Origin: CAZCFB01 sp964511535
GTDB taxonomy: Bacteria > Myxococcota_A > Polyangia > GCA-2747355 > CAZCFB01
Assembly (NCBI GenBank): GCA_964511535.1
Contig: CAZEFW010000031.1
Location: forward strand, 1-64,000
Length of the DNA: 64,000 bases
Reading direction: 5' to 3'
Each line of letters begins with the position of its first letter. The stretch's first letter is position 1. A program made the position numbers and the translations under genes. Below the pieces are notes generated by a model, which did no database searches, was not told the origin of the DNA, and saw only the letters and a program-made list of their open reading frames with translations. Below, one piece after another: positions 48,010 through 59,028 of this stretch.

Positions 48010-50222
48010 GAGTCCGCGTACCGGGCCCCGAGCAGCAGGGCCAGCGCCTCACGCGCGCAGTGCTCGCAGTACCCGTGGCGTTCTTCCAGCCGCGCCACGA
48101 CCTCCTTCGCCTCGGCGATCTCCTCGTCGCTCATGCCGCTCTCGTCGTCGCCCAGCACCCGCAAGGTCCGCTCAAGCAGCGCCTGGAGCCGCTCCTTGCG
48201 GCGGTTGAAGTAGGCCGACCGCAGCTGCTCCAGCTGCTGGGGAAAGATGTCGCGGTAGTTCGGCTTCTCCCCGGCGTGGTCCACGGACCAGGCGCCGATG
48301 CGCGAGATGAGCCCCTTGCGGAAGTCCTCCACATTGCCGGTGGTCTCCAGGTCTTTCTCCACCTGGGCCATGAGCTGGGCGTCGGGCTCCTCGTAGGCGC
48401 CGGTCACCTCGTTCTGCACCTTCTCCCCGCGGGTCTGGTGCATCACGTTGCTCAGGTAGCGGGAGAAGAGCTCGTGGTGGCTCTCCTCCTCTATCAGGCC
48501 GCTGGCATCGCTCACCTCTCGATCGGCCTGGTCCAGGTACCAGCCCCGGGCCAGATCGATGAAGCGCTCGTTCTCGAAGTACCCGTCCTTGGACTGCATG
48601 CGCAGGTAGGCGTAGACCGAGGTCTCCTTGACCAGCTCTTGCAGGCGGGTGAACACCGCGTTGGGGGAGAGGCAGTCGTGGAGCGGGTCCTGCGCCGCGT
48701 CCAGGATCAAGGTCTTCATCTCCCGCGGCGAGGCGCCGATGCGCCCCTCGTAGACCACCTCTGCCTGGGTCTCGCGCCAGATCTCCTTGACCGCGCCGCG
48801 GAGCCGCTTGGCGTCGTCCCCACGGGCCCAACCGGGCAGCTCCCCCCGGGCGTAGAGCTCCGCCTTCTCCAGCGGCGTCAGCTTCTTGATCAGCGGCTTG
48901 ACCTTGGCGTCGTACTTCTCCTCGTTCGGCTTGAACAGGCGGGTGAGCACGGCCCACAGGGCGGCCACCGCGGTGGCGTGGGGCGCGATGTGCTTGACCA
49001 CCTGCCCCTGGCCCACCTGGGCGTCGTAGATCTGCTTCTCGCGCCTGTAGTCCCGCAGATAGGGCACGCGCACCAGCTCGATGCGCGCCTTGAAGGAGGT
49101 CCACTCGTGGCTCTCCATCAGCGCGTTGAGGTGGGTCTCGTTGGAGCTGCCCACGAAGAGCAGATCGAAGAAGATGTTGGCCTGGTCCAGCGAGACCCGG
49201 CCCTCCTCCACCGCGATGAGCAGGTACTTGAACGCCTCGATGGGCCGCTTGAGCAGGTCCGAGAAGTCCACCACCCCCCGGTTCGCCTTCACCAGGTGCC
49301 CGTCGAGCTCGTACAGGTTGATGTTCTGCAGCGCCGTGGGCAGCGCGCCGAGGCTGCGGTCAGCGGTGATCTGCCGGGTCACCGCGTCCACCGCCATCTG
49401 GGGCTCCACCCTGCTGGTGGCCTGGCGGTAGCGACGGGAGGCGAAGAAGCGGTTCACCTGCACGTGCCGGAGCAGGCGCAGGTAGTCTCCCTCGTAGCTG
49501 GCCAGCAGCGCCTCGTAGATCAGCTTGCACTTGGGGCACAGGTTGCCCCGCAGCAGGTAGTCCGAGGTCATCACCCCGTCTTCGCTCAGCTCTTTCAGCA
49601 ACGCCTGGCGCGCGTCCCGGGGTACCAGCAGCAGGGGGTGGTCGCCCATCTCGCACGGCACGCGCGCGTCCACCTCGTGCTCCTCGAGGTGGGCGAAGGT
49701 GACCCGGTCGTCCCGCGCGGTCTCCCCGCCCGACGACCCGCCGAAGCCGATGCCGCTGCGGCTCAGCTTTTCCGTGGGGAAGATCCAGTTGAAGCGGTAC
49801 AGCGCGCCCTCGTCCAGCCGCGAGTACTGCTCCATGGCGCGCGAGAGCATCTCGGTGATGGTGGACTTGGCGCTGCCGTTGGGGCCGGTGAGCAGGATGA
49901 AGCGATCCACCCTGCCCTGGCGCACGAAGTTGCGCAGGTTGCGGTAAATGGCAGCCTGCACCTCCTCCTGCCCCACCAGGCTCGCCCTGCCGCCGTCCCA
50001 GGGCGCGTCGAACAGGCGCGCGCGGCGGGTCTCGCCGCCCGGCGCGGGCACCTCGTCCCAGCCGAAGTGCTCGAACATGTCGAGCAGGTACTGGGCGGCG
50101 CCGCGGGTCTGGGCCCGCGGGTTATTGCGGGCCAGCTCCAGGTACTCCGCGAAGGAGAGCACCCGCTTGCTCCCCTTGAAGTGCTCCTCAACCTGGCTGC
50201 CGATCTTCTGCAACAAGTCCAT
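48006..50222 (-). CDS. prkA: PrkA-family Ser/Thr protein kinase / AAA protein
   Basis: 738 aa, the normal length. An AAA domain has Walker A GPNGSAKST near residue 110 and characteristic PrkA segments (YRFNWIFPTEKL, FFDLLFVGSSNE). The C-terminal PrkA kinase-like domain follows, with DYYDH-type helical parts absent and acidic helices instead. PrkA/YeaG proteins act in stationary phase, sporulation or nitrogen-starvation responses, usually with SpoVR and YeaH, which are not adjacent here. It is instead coupled to the c-di-AMP synthase. Confidence 0.95.
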   Translation of the reverse strand: MDLLQKIGSQVEEHFKGSKRVLSFAEYLELARNNPRAQTRGAAQYLLDMFEHFGWDEVPAPGGETRRARLFDAPWDGGRASLVGQEEVQAAIYRNLRNFVRQGRVDRFILLTGPNGSAKSTITEMLSRAMEQYSRLDEGALYRFNWIFPTEKLSRSGIGFGGSSGGETARDDRVTFAHLEEHEVDARVPCEMGDHPLLLVPRDARQALLKELSEDGVMTSDYLLRGNLCPKCKLIYEALLASYEGDYLRLLRHVQVNRFFASRRYRQATSRVEPQMAVDAVTRQITADRSLGALPTALQNINLYELDGHLVKANRGVVDFSDLLKRPIEAFKYLLIAVEEGRVSLDQANIFFDLLFVGSSNETHLNALMESHEWTSFKARIELVRVPYLRDYRREKQIYDAQVGQGQVVKHIAPHATAVAALWAVLTRLFKPNEEKYDAKVKPLIKKLTPLEKAELYARGELPGWARGDDAKRLRGAVKEIWRETQAEVVYEGRIGASPREMKTLILDAAQDPLHDCLSPNAVFTRLQELVKETSVYAYLRMQSKDGYFENERFIDLARGWYLDQADREVSDASGLIEEESHHELFSRYLSNVMHQTRGEKVQNEVTGAYEEPDAQLMAQVEKDLETTGNVEDFRKGLISRIGAWSVDHAGEKPNYRDIFPQQLEQLRSAYFNRRKERLQALLERTLRVLGDDESGMSDEEIAEAKEVVARLEERHGYCEHCAREALALLLGARYADS

Positions 50223-50263
50223 GGTGCCTCGGCTCCCTCGTCAGGCCACGGCGTCCCCGGCGA

Positions 50264-50710
50264 TTACTCCGAGATGCTCGCGGTCCAGCTCACGTCCTCG
50301 CTCTTGACCTCGCACACCGTCTCGGTGCAGACGCTGAAGTTCAGCTTGCCCGAGAAGCGGTGCTCTCCGCCCCGTCCGAGTGTGAAGGAGGCGTCCATCA
50401 CCAGCTCCTGCTCGGTGAGGCTCGCCGCCTGCCCGGAGTTGATGGTCTGGCGCATGGGCGCCGCGCCCATGGGGCCCATCACCTCCAGCTTGGCGGGGTA
50501 CTCCAGGTTCACCTTGTATCCATCGCGCGGCTCCAGCCGCACCCGGGCGGTGAGGGGCTCACCCGTCTTGCCCGGCGACGGGGCCTCCACCTTCACTGCG
50601 TATGGTCGGCTCCCCTCGGGCTCGGCGTCGCCGCCCTTCTTGCAGCCGGGGGCTGCCAGGACCAGGGTCAGCGCCAGGGCCAGCGCCAGGGGATTGGTGC
50701 TGCTCTTCAT
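50264..50710 (-). CDS. Lipoprotein, DsbD N-terminal-like
   Basis: 148 aa from the ATG at 50710 with AAAGGAG upstream. Lipobox AAPGC (Cys about 23). The mature part is a single beta-sandwich with a two-Cys segment (FSVCTETVCEV) reminiscent of the thiol pair in DsbD alpha-type domains. It may be a periplasmic thiol or structural protein. It lies 41 bp upstream of prkA on the same strand. Confidence 0.75.
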   Translation of the reverse strand: MKSSTNPLALALALTLVLAAPGCKKGGDAEPEGSRPYAVKVEAPSPGKTGEPLTARVRLEPRDGYKVNLEYPAKLEVMGPMGAAPMRQTINSGQAASLTEQELVMDASFTLGRGGEHRFSGKLNFSVCTETVCEVKSEDVSWTASISE

Positions 50711-50781
50711 GCGGCTCAACTCCTTTCTCGAGCGCAACAATTTACACATGCAACCTAGCATACGGATAAGATGTCTGGTGC

Positions 50782-52212
<1,431 letters not shown>

Positions 52213-52221
52213 GGCTTGCGC

Positions 52222-53139
52222 CTACCGGCACTCGTACCGATAGGGCGCGCCCTCCTTGCACCGCTTGCGGCAGCCCACCCGGGCGCAGCCGCACCGCTTG
52301 AGGCAGCCGCGGTGTTTGGGGGTCATTTTCTGGCCGGACTCGCGCTTGCCGCAACGCGGCGAGCATTTTTTGTCGTCGTCGTCGCAACGGCTGAGGCACT
52401 TGCGCACCGCGGCTTTGTCTGGCGGCGGAGGCTTCTTGCCGCTCACCTTGACGCCGCCGCTGCCCTTGAGCGCCCGGGCCAGGGCGCCGCTGTTGCCCGA
52501 GGAGAGCAGGTCCGCCACGGAATCCCCGTCGTTGGCGCCGCGCGTGCCGAGGATCTTCAGCACCTTGAGGTCCTTCTTCGTCAGCTTGCGCGCCGGCTCC
52601 AGGCGGCTCACCCGGGCCACCTGTTTGCCGTGGGCAACCACCACCTCCCGCAGGCTGGCCAGGGCGCACGCGCTGCCCTTGCCCCACAGCTCGTAGGCGC
52701 GCTTGTGATCAGGGGAGTGGTTGGAGACCAGCCCGGTGAGCACCAGACAGGACGTGCCCTTCTTGGCGCGGGCCGTCCCGCGAGACCTGGGCGCCTCCCG
52801 CTTGATGCGCACCCCCGCAGCCCAGCGCGCTTCGGTGGCCCTGGCCGCGGCGATGAGGCAGACCTTGGACACGCAGGGCGGTCGCTTCTTCAGCCGCCCC
52901 ACGGCCTCGTCCACCGGCTTGACCGACCTGACAACCGACACGCCAGGTAGCCGCGCGGCGCTGGCAAACGCCGCCTCCAGCGCAGCCACCTGGTCTGCAG
53001 ACAGCAACAGCCCCTGGTGGTGCAACGGCGCCACTGCGATGGAGTACGCCTCGTCTGCCCGGGCGTCGCTGGCGACGAGCGCCAGGAGCGCGCATAACGC
53101 AACGCCCCTCGGCCGCAGCGATGTAGGAATCGGTCGCAT
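52222..53139 (-). CDS. Secreted Cys-rich hypothetical protein
   Basis: 305 aa. Signal peptide (about 1-28, DARA cleavage). Residues 30-200 have an alpha/beta pattern like periplasmic TolB- or FlgO-type amino-terminal domains. The last 65 residues are a Cys- and Lys/Arg-rich tail with about eleven Cys (KCLSRC, KCSPRCGKR, GCLKRCGC, GCRKRC), probably disulfide-bonded. Function unknown. It converges on the kinase gene. Confidence 0.75.
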   Translation of the reverse strand: MRPIPTSLRPRGVALCALLALVASDARADEAYSIAVAPLHHQGLLLSADQVAALEAAFASAARLPGVSVVRSVKPVDEAVGRLKKRPPCVSKVCLIAAARATEARWAAGVRIKREAPRSRGTARAKKGTSCLVLTGLVSNHSPDHKRAYELWGKGSACALASLREVVVAHGKQVARVSRLEPARKLTKKDLKVLKILGTRGANDGDSVADLLSSGNSGALARALKGSGGVKVSGKKPPPPDKAAVRKCLSRCDDDDKKCSPRCGKRESGQKMTPKHRGCLKRCGCARVGCRKRCKEGAPYRYECR

Positions 53140-53223
53140 GATCGTCTCCTTCCTTGATCATGCTACGCCACGCGCGGGCTCTTAACCACCTCACGCCCTC
53201 GCACGCTCCACCACAGGCGTTCG

Positions 53224-55182
53224 CTACTTCGGTGAGCCGCTCAGGGGCAGGTCGAACTCCACCACGGTCCCCTGCGGCTGTCGGGGACGCAGGGTCACCT
53301 CGCCTCCCATGGAGACAACGATGCCGCGTACGACGGCGAGGCCGAGACCGGTGCCGTGGTCCTTGGTGGTTACGTAGGGGTCGAACACCCTGCGCGCCAG
53401 CTCGCCGGACACGCCGCAGCCATCGTCCAGAACCCGGCCACGCACCCGCGACCGCGCCCTGTCTGGCCGCAGCTCCAGCCGCACGCTCCCGCCGGGTTCA
53501 ACTGCGTCAGCGGCGTTGTCCATCAGGTTGACCAGCACCTGCTCCACCCGCACGGGGTTGATACGCGCCACCAGCGGCGCATCGCCCAGGTCCAGGGTGA
53601 CGCGCGCCTGCTTCAGCTTGCCGCTGCGCTGCAGCATCTCCAGGGCGCGATACGCCAGGTCTCGCAGGTCCACCTGCTCGGCGAGGTCGTGGGACGGCTT
53701 GCCGTACTCCAGCAGGTTTCGCGCGTGGACCCGCACATGCTCCGTGGCCATGAACAGCGCCTCCAGATCCTCGGGGTCGAGGCTCTCCCCGGCCTCGGCC
53801 GACTCCTGGATCAGCTCGCTGCTGGTCAACAACACCGAGGCTGCGTTGTTCAACTCGTGCCCCACGCCGCCGGCCAGCGTGCCAATGGTCGCCAGCCGAT
53901 CGGCGTGAAGTACCTGCGCCCTGGTCCGCTCCAGCTCCCCCCGGGTGCGCTCGAGGTCCAGCTCGGCCTCCAGCGCCCGCAGCCGCTCGTCCTCCAGCCG
54001 CCGTCGGTGTGTCACGTCGTGGGCGACGCCCACGCAGCCCACGATGGCGCCTCCGTCCGGGGCGTAGAGCGGCTCCAGCCGGCAGGAAAAGATCCGCCCG
54101 TGGGTCGCCAGATCGTAGCTCGCGGGCTCTCCCCCCAGGGCCGCCCGGTGGGCGCGGAGCACAGGCGCGGCGTCGGTGGAGTCGGGCAGCAGATCTCGCA
54201 GGTCGCGCCCGGGCGCGCCGCAGCCCGGCACCCCCTGCAGCCGCCCCTGGAGCTCCGTTATCCGCAGGTCATGATCCACGGTCCACAGCAGCACCGGCAT
54301 CTGCGCCAGCAGCATGTGCAGCTTCGCCTCCCGGTCTTGCAGCGCCTCGTAGAACCGGTACTGGCGGGTGACATCATGGCAGTACATGTTCACCACATGA
54401 TCCGCCGGCGCCGGCGCATAGGCCCAGCTCAGCACGCGCCCACCGACGGTGGCCTGAGCGCTCGCACCCCTGCCAGTCTCCAGGCAGCGGCGGATCAGCG
54501 CCTCGTGCTCCTCCGGGAGCAGCGCCTCGAGCGGCGACTCCAGCGTGGAAGCCAGTCGACGGATGGCCATGTTGGCAAACTTCATCCCCTCTCGGCCCCA
54601 GCCAAGCACCGGGTGGGGGTTGTTCGTTGGGAAGGCGGCGAGCCGCGCGCTGGCCCGGGCGTCCACCTGGCGCAGCCTCGCCTCCCGGCGCAGCGTGAGG
54701 TTGTCCTGCTGGAGCTCCCGCGTGCGCCGCTGCAGCGCCTCGATCTTCCGCATCAGCTCGTCCTCCTCCGGCACCCTGGCCATGGCCACCAGCGCACGCT
54801 CCTCGCCCAGCGGCGTAGCCGACATCTCGAAGGTCGCGGCCCCGTCCTGCCCTGGCAGGGGCACCGACCAGCGGGCCGTGTAGCGCTCCGCCCCCTCCGC
54901 CAACCGTCGCCCCATCTCCAGCACCGGGCAGCTCTCGCATCGCTGGTCGAAGCCGCAGCTCCCCTCTTCGCCGCACATGCCGCACCCCACCAGCTCACCG
55001 AGCGACGGGCGGCCCTCCTCGGACCAGTTGGGCAGCGCGCTGGCGGCCGCCTGGTTCAGCCGATGGACCTGGAGGTCACGGTCGAGCACCATCAACGCGG
55101 TGGGGGCGTTGTTGAACAGTTCCTCCGGCGACTGGCCGAACTCCTCCCCGCCCGCGGCCGATGCAGGCCGCTTGGATGTCAT
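53224..55182 (-). CDS. Multi-PAS histidine kinase with N-terminal Cys cluster
   Basis: 652 aa from the ATG at 55182 (GAGAGG upstream). At least two to three PAS domains precede HisKA (GGVGHELNNAASVL, His about 430) and HATPase_c (DDGCGVSGE and GTGLGLAVV). The first PAS carries a six-Cys segment near residues 60-90 (VGCGMCGEEGSCGFDQRC then ESCPVL), seen in PAS domains that may hold a metal or Fe-S cluster. There is no membrane helix, so it senses a cytoplasmic signal. No response regulator is adjacent. Confidence 0.9.
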   Translation of the reverse strand: MTSKRPASAAGGEEFGQSPEELFNNAPTALMVLDRDLQVHRLNQAAASALPNWSEEGRPSLGELVGCGMCGEEGSCGFDQRCESCPVLEMGRRLAEGAERYTARWSVPLPGQDGAATFEMSATPLGEERALVAMARVPEEDELMRKIEALQRRTRELQQDNLTLRREARLRQVDARASARLAAFPTNNPHPVLGWGREGMKFANMAIRRLASTLESPLEALLPEEHEALIRRCLETGRGASAQATVGGRVLSWAYAPAPADHVVNMYCHDVTRQYRFYEALQDREAKLHMLLAQMPVLLWTVDHDLRITELQGRLQGVPGCGAPGRDLRDLLPDSTDAAPVLRAHRAALGGEPASYDLATHGRIFSCRLEPLYAPDGGAIVGCVGVAHDVTHRRRLEDERLRALEAELDLERTRGELERTRAQVLHADRLATIGTLAGGVGHELNNAASVLLTSSELIQESAEAGESLDPEDLEALFMATEHVRVHARNLLEYGKPSHDLAEQVDLRDLAYRALEMLQRSGKLKQARVTLDLGDAPLVARINPVRVEQVLVNLMDNAADAVEPGGSVRLELRPDRARSRVRGRVLDDGCGVSGELARRVFDPYVTTKDHGTGLGLAVVRGIVVSMGGEVTLRPRQPQGTVVEFDLPLSGSPK

Positions 55183-55278
55183 GTCATATCCTCTCTGTGA
55201 AGGGGCGCCCTGCCCCGACCTGTTGTTGCTGCTCACCTATGCGGTCTGGCCAGGTGCGCGCTCGTTACAGCGCTTCGG

Positions 55279-56835
55279 TCACGGTGCCTTGGTCGGTGGA
55301 GTCCGCCAGATGAAGCCGGTGTTCTTCCCGTTGGTCTTGAGCGAGAGGGTGCCCGCGGTGAGGGTGCCGCAGCAGGAGGTGCCGGCCACATACACATTGC
55401 GCGCGGAGTCTACCTGGACGGCGTTGGCGTGGTCGTAGGAGCTGGCCGTTCCCATCAGCGCGCGGGTGAACTTGCCGGCGGGCGACACGCTGGCCAGCAG
55501 GAACGCGGTGTCCCACTTGCCGCCCGGAGAGACGAGCTTGGTCTTGCCCACCGTGGCCTCGCCCACGAACTTCCCGGTGACATGACAGGTCCCGGCGCTG
55601 TCCACGACCACTGCCACGCCGTTGTCGTTGTTGAAGTTGTTGGGCCCGCCCGCGGCGAGCGCCCACTGCACCTTGCCGCTCGCGTTGATCCTGGCGGCGA
55701 ACAGGTCGCCCTGCCCGGCGGGGGTCAGCTTGACGCTGTCGAAGCTGGCCGCCCCCTCGAACCCGCCGGTGAGGCAGGCGTTGCCCTTGGTATCAGCCGC
55801 GATGCCCCCGGCCTTGTCGGACTTGGCCCCGCCAAATGATGTGGCCCAGGTGACGCTGCCGCCCGGGGTCAACCGCGCGGCCAGCACGTCGTAGGAGCCC
55901 TTGGAGGTCAGCTTGTGGCCGCCGAGGTTGGCAGCCCCGAGGTAATGCCCGGCCAGCAGCAGAGCCCCCTTGCCGTCGGCGGCCAGGCCTGTGGCCGCGC
56001 CCCCGGTCTTGGCGGTCACCACCCAGCCCCAGCTGCCCTTGGGGTCCAGCCGCGCGGCGAAGGGGTCACCGTAGGCGTTGGTGGAGGTGAGGGTCTTGTT
56101 GCCGAACTTGACGGTACCCGCCATGGTGCCGGCGATGAAGGCGTTGCCCGCCTTGTCCACCACCAGCCCCGGCGCCGCGTCATCCTTGTCGCCGCCCGCG
56201 GCCTGCAGCCAGAGGAACTTGCCCGCCGGGCTCAGCTTGGCGACGAACAGGTCATAGCGGTTGTACTGGCCGGTCAGCTGCTTGCCCCCGATGGTCGCGA
56301 AGTACTGGTAGTAGCCAGTGATGTAGACGTTGCCCGCCCCGTCCAGCGCCACCTGATCCACGCCGTCCCACTTGCTGCCCCCGCCGGTGACCCCCCACAG
56401 CGCCTTCCCCGTGGGGTCCAGCTTGAGCAGCAGGACATCGTTGTTGCCCTTGGAGGTGAGGGTCTTTCCAGCCACGGTGATGCTGCCACGCAACCAGCCG
56501 CCGACAAACATGTTGCCCTTGCCGTCCATGGCCATGCCGTTGAAGCCCACCCCCTGCGAGGAGCCGTACCCCCTGAGCATGGCCTTGGCCGGCGGCGCGG
56601 CGTCCGGCTTGATCCACTGATCAGGCCCCACGCTCCTGTCGGGCTTGCCGGGACCGTCTGGCCTTGGGCCCCTGTCCACCCCGTCATCTGGCCTGGGCGC
56701 TTTCTTGTCCTTGCGGATCTTGCCGTCGCGGCCCGCGTCCATCGGCGGCCCATCGGGCGACGCGGGCGCGACCTCATCTGAACAGCCTGCCACCATCCAC
56801 ACCGCACAAAGTACGCCCACGATCTGCTTGACCAT
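55279..56835 (-). CDS. SBBP-type beta-propeller lipoprotein
   Basis: 518 aa. The start at 56835 is preceded by GGAGG. Lipobox VAGC, then an Asp/Pro/Lys-rich linker (about 25-80), then about eight repeats of the type NVYITGYY...G..LTS.G..D.....KL.P.G...W, the SBBP repeat typical of seven-bladed propellers. Such proteins are surface-exposed in myxobacteria; ligand unknown. Confidence 0.88.
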   Translation of the reverse strand: MVKQIVGVLCAVWMVAGCSDEVAPASPDGPPMDAGRDGKIRKDKKAPRPDDGVDRGPRPDGPGKPDRSVGPDQWIKPDAAPPAKAMLRGYGSSQGVGFNGMAMDGKGNMFVGGWLRGSITVAGKTLTSKGNNDVLLLKLDPTGKALWGVTGGGSKWDGVDQVALDGAGNVYITGYYQYFATIGGKQLTGQYNRYDLFVAKLSPAGKFLWLQAAGGDKDDAAPGLVVDKAGNAFIAGTMAGTVKFGNKTLTSTNAYGDPFAARLDPKGSWGWVVTAKTGGAATGLAADGKGALLLAGHYLGAANLGGHKLTSKGSYDVLAARLTPGGSVTWATSFGGAKSDKAGGIAADTKGNACLTGGFEGAASFDSVKLTPAGQGDLFAARINASGKVQWALAAGGPNNFNNDNGVAVVVDSAGTCHVTGKFVGEATVGKTKLVSPGGKWDTAFLLASVSPAGKFTRALMGTASSYDHANAVQVDSARNVYVAGTSCCGTLTAGTLSLKTNGKNTGFIWRTPPTKAP

Positions 56836-56938
56836 CATCTCCTCCATGCGCTGTCGGGCCCGGGATCAGCAGTTTACCGTGACTGCCCTGCCGCCAACAG
56901 GCTGGTCAGCAGGAGTCGTTTGGGGGTAGGCTAGATCC

Positions 56939-57307
56939 GTGCTCAAGCGAACCGCCCTCATAGCCTCCAGCGCCTTGTTCTTGCTGGCCTGCCCGGGAAA
57001 CCTGGACAACCCGCCAGACGCCTACGTCAAGCCGACCAAGGACTGGGCCTTGCCCAAGAATGACAAGGGCAACAACCCACCCAAGAAGGACCAGGGCAAC
57101 AACCCACCCAAGAAGGACAAGGGCGGCTGGCCCACGCCTGACCAGTACCAGCCGCCGCCGCCGGATCAGTGGGCCCCGCCCCCCAAGTGGGACACCGGCT
57201 ACAAGCCGAGCCCCTTCGGCTGCAACGTGGACGCCGAGTGCTTCGGGCTCAAGTGTTGCCCGACGCCCTGGGGCGTCAAGCTGTGCGCCGACACCTGTAA
57301 CTGGTAG
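56939..57307 (+). CDS. Small lipoprotein with WAP-like cysteine pattern
   Basis: 122 aa from a GTG at 56939. Lipobox LLAC, then a low-complexity Asn/Pro/Lys linker containing two identical 9-residue units, then a C-terminal segment with six Cys (CNVDAECFGLKCCPTPWG, LCADTC) resembling a whey-acidic-protein four-disulfide core that lost one bond. Such cores are often protease inhibitors, but bacterial examples are little studied. Confidence 0.75.
   Translation: MLKRTALIASSALFLLACPGNLDNPPDAYVKPTKDWALPKNDKGNNPPKKDQGNNPPKKDKGGWPTPDQYQPPPPDQWAPPPKWDTGYKPSPFGCNVDAECFGLKCCPTPWGVKLCADTCNW
57068..57121 (+). repeat. Two 27-bp tandem repeats in lipoprotein linker
   Basis: GGC...GAC units at 57068-57094 and 57095-57121 are identical except for the last codon (CAG/AAG) and encode GNNPPKKD followed by Q or K. 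Confidence 0.9.
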
Positions 57308-57322
57308 GGACCGACCCCGGCT

Positions 57323-58867
57323 TCAGCAGCCCGACACCACCCGCACGTCGTCGATGTAGACCCCCTCGGTGGTGTTGGCCCAGTCGTCAACCGTGTCGAA
57401 GGAGAACACCACGTTGATGGTGCTGCCCGCGAAGCTCGAGAGGTCCACCTCCACCATGACCCAGCGGCGGTAGCTGCTGGACACCGGCATGGTGCTGCCG
57501 TCCTTCTTCCACACCACCTTGCCCCCCACCTTCACCTGCAGCTGGTCCACGTTGTTGGTGGTCTCCGTGTCCATGTAGAGCCAGAAGTAGAGCGCCGCCT
57601 TCTTGCCCTTGGCCAGGGCGTAGCCCGGGCTCTTGGCGGTGCCCTTGTTGGCCGCGCCGTTGTCGTAGCCGCCGCCGGTCTTGCTGCCGTAGTGCAGGCT
57701 CCCCTTGCCCACCCTGGCCCTGGCGGTGCTCTGGGTCCAGCCGATCCCCTTGACCGCCGGCGAGACGGCGAAGGAGCCGAGCCCGGCGTCGAAGGTGGTG
57801 TACTTGACCACGGCTCCGGCGGCGGTGGTCCAGGCCGACGCGCTCTTGGTGGGGTTGCAGACGCCACAGCCGACCTGGTCCTTTGCGCCGCTGAGGTAGC
57901 AGCCGCCGGCGATCCAGCACTTGCCTGGCGACGGGGTCCAGGCGGACTGGCTCTTGGTCGGGTCGCAGGTGGCGCAGCCGGAGCTGTGTTTGGCGCCCTT
58001 GGCGTAGCACAGGTTTCCGATGAGGCACTTGTCCGGCGCCGGGGACCAGCCCTTGGCGCTCTTCTTCGGGTCGCACACGCCGCAGCCGCTGCTGTCCTTG
58101 GTGCCCTTGGTGAAGCAGTACTTCCCCACCTTGCAGATGTCTGGCGTGGGGGTCCACGCGAACAGGCTCTTGGTCGGATCGCAGTAGCCGCAGCCGTTGA
58201 CGTCGTAGATGTTCTGCTTGTAGCACTTGCCGCCGATGAGGCACCAGCCGGCCTTCATCGGGTTGGTGCAGCCGCCCTTGCCGTCGCACTTGTCGTCGGT
58301 GCAGCCGAGCCCATCGCCGCACTTGTTGCCGAAGTAGGTCCCGCCGCAGACGCCGTCCTTGCAGACATCGTCCTTGGTGCAGGCGTTGCCGTCGTCGCAT
58401 TTCTTGCCCGACGCCGCGCTCCACTGGGTCTGGCTCTTGGTGGGGTCGCACGCCTTGCACGGGTCCTTCGGGTGCGTCGCCTCGGCCATGCCGGGCTTGA
58501 GGCACTTGCGCTTGCTGTCGCCCCCCTTGAGGTCGGGCACCATCAGCGCGCACCAGCCCGCCTTCGGCTTGTTCTCGCACAGCCCCAGGCCCTTGCACCG
58601 GTCCTCGGTGCAGTCGAGCTTGTCGCCACAGTCCTGCCAGCTGGTGGCGCGGCACCACCCGTCCTTGCCGCACACCGGATCGATGGCGCAGGCGTTGTGG
58701 GCGTTGCACGCCTTGCCCGGGTTGTTGCACTTCCACAGCCCGCCCTCGGGGACGACCCCGGCGTCCGCCGGGTTGCCGCCGCCGTCGGAGAAGGCGCCGT
58801 TGTCGTCGTCGCTGCAGGCCATGGCCACAGCAGCCGCCAACATAATCATCAGTGTATTCCTGACCAT
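57323..58867 (-). CDS. Cys-rich repeat lipoprotein with C-terminal beta-sandwich
   Basis: 514 aa. Lipobox AMAC. The middle (about 30-345) contains at least four clear copies of a 35-37-residue repeat (KC.I..LCY.KGAK.S.GC..CDPTKS...W) plus degenerate copies, with paired Cys in each. The C-terminal 165 residues form a beta-sandwich (jelly-roll/MAM-like, VYIDDVRVVSGC). Typical of secreted surface proteins of myxobacteria; function unknown. Confidence 0.88.
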   Translation of the reverse strand: MVRNTLMIMLAAAVAMACSDDDNGAFSDGGGNPADAGVVPEGGLWKCNNPGKACNAHNACAIDPVCGKDGWCRATSWQDCGDKLDCTEDRCKGLGLCENKPKAGWCALMVPDLKGGDSKRKCLKPGMAEATHPKDPCKACDPTKSQTQWSAASGKKCDDGNACTKDDVCKDGVCGGTYFGNKCGDGLGCTDDKCDGKGGCTNPMKAGWCLIGGKCYKQNIYDVNGCGYCDPTKSLFAWTPTPDICKVGKYCFTKGTKDSSGCGVCDPKKSAKGWSPAPDKCLIGNLCYAKGAKHSSGCATCDPTKSQSAWTPSPGKCWIAGGCYLSGAKDQVGCGVCNPTKSASAWTTAAGAVVKYTTFDAGLGSFAVSPAVKGIGWTQSTARARVGKGSLHYGSKTGGGYDNGAANKGTAKSPGYALAKGKKAALYFWLYMDTETTNNVDQLQVKVGGKVVWKKDGSTMPVSSSYRRWVMVEVDLSSFAGSTINVVFSFDTVDDWANTTEGVYIDDVRVVSGC

Positions 58868-59028
58868 GTATGCTCCTTACGGGCCGGAGATTACTACAGC
58901 CTCGTTATTCCTCGCCACCATGACCGACGTGGCGGCCGCCTGGCCCACGGGGGAGCCCCCCCCTTCTGGTGTAGACTTGCGGCGCGGGGAGACCTTGCCC
59001 GTGCTGCATCGTGAAAGGAGGTGGGCGC

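Noticed and set aside
58875..58895. Minus-strand sigma-54-like CCGGCCCGTAAGGAGCA before the Cys-repeat lipoprotein
   Set aside because: It overlaps the AAGGAG ribosome-binding site and would place transcription start at or beyond the start codon.
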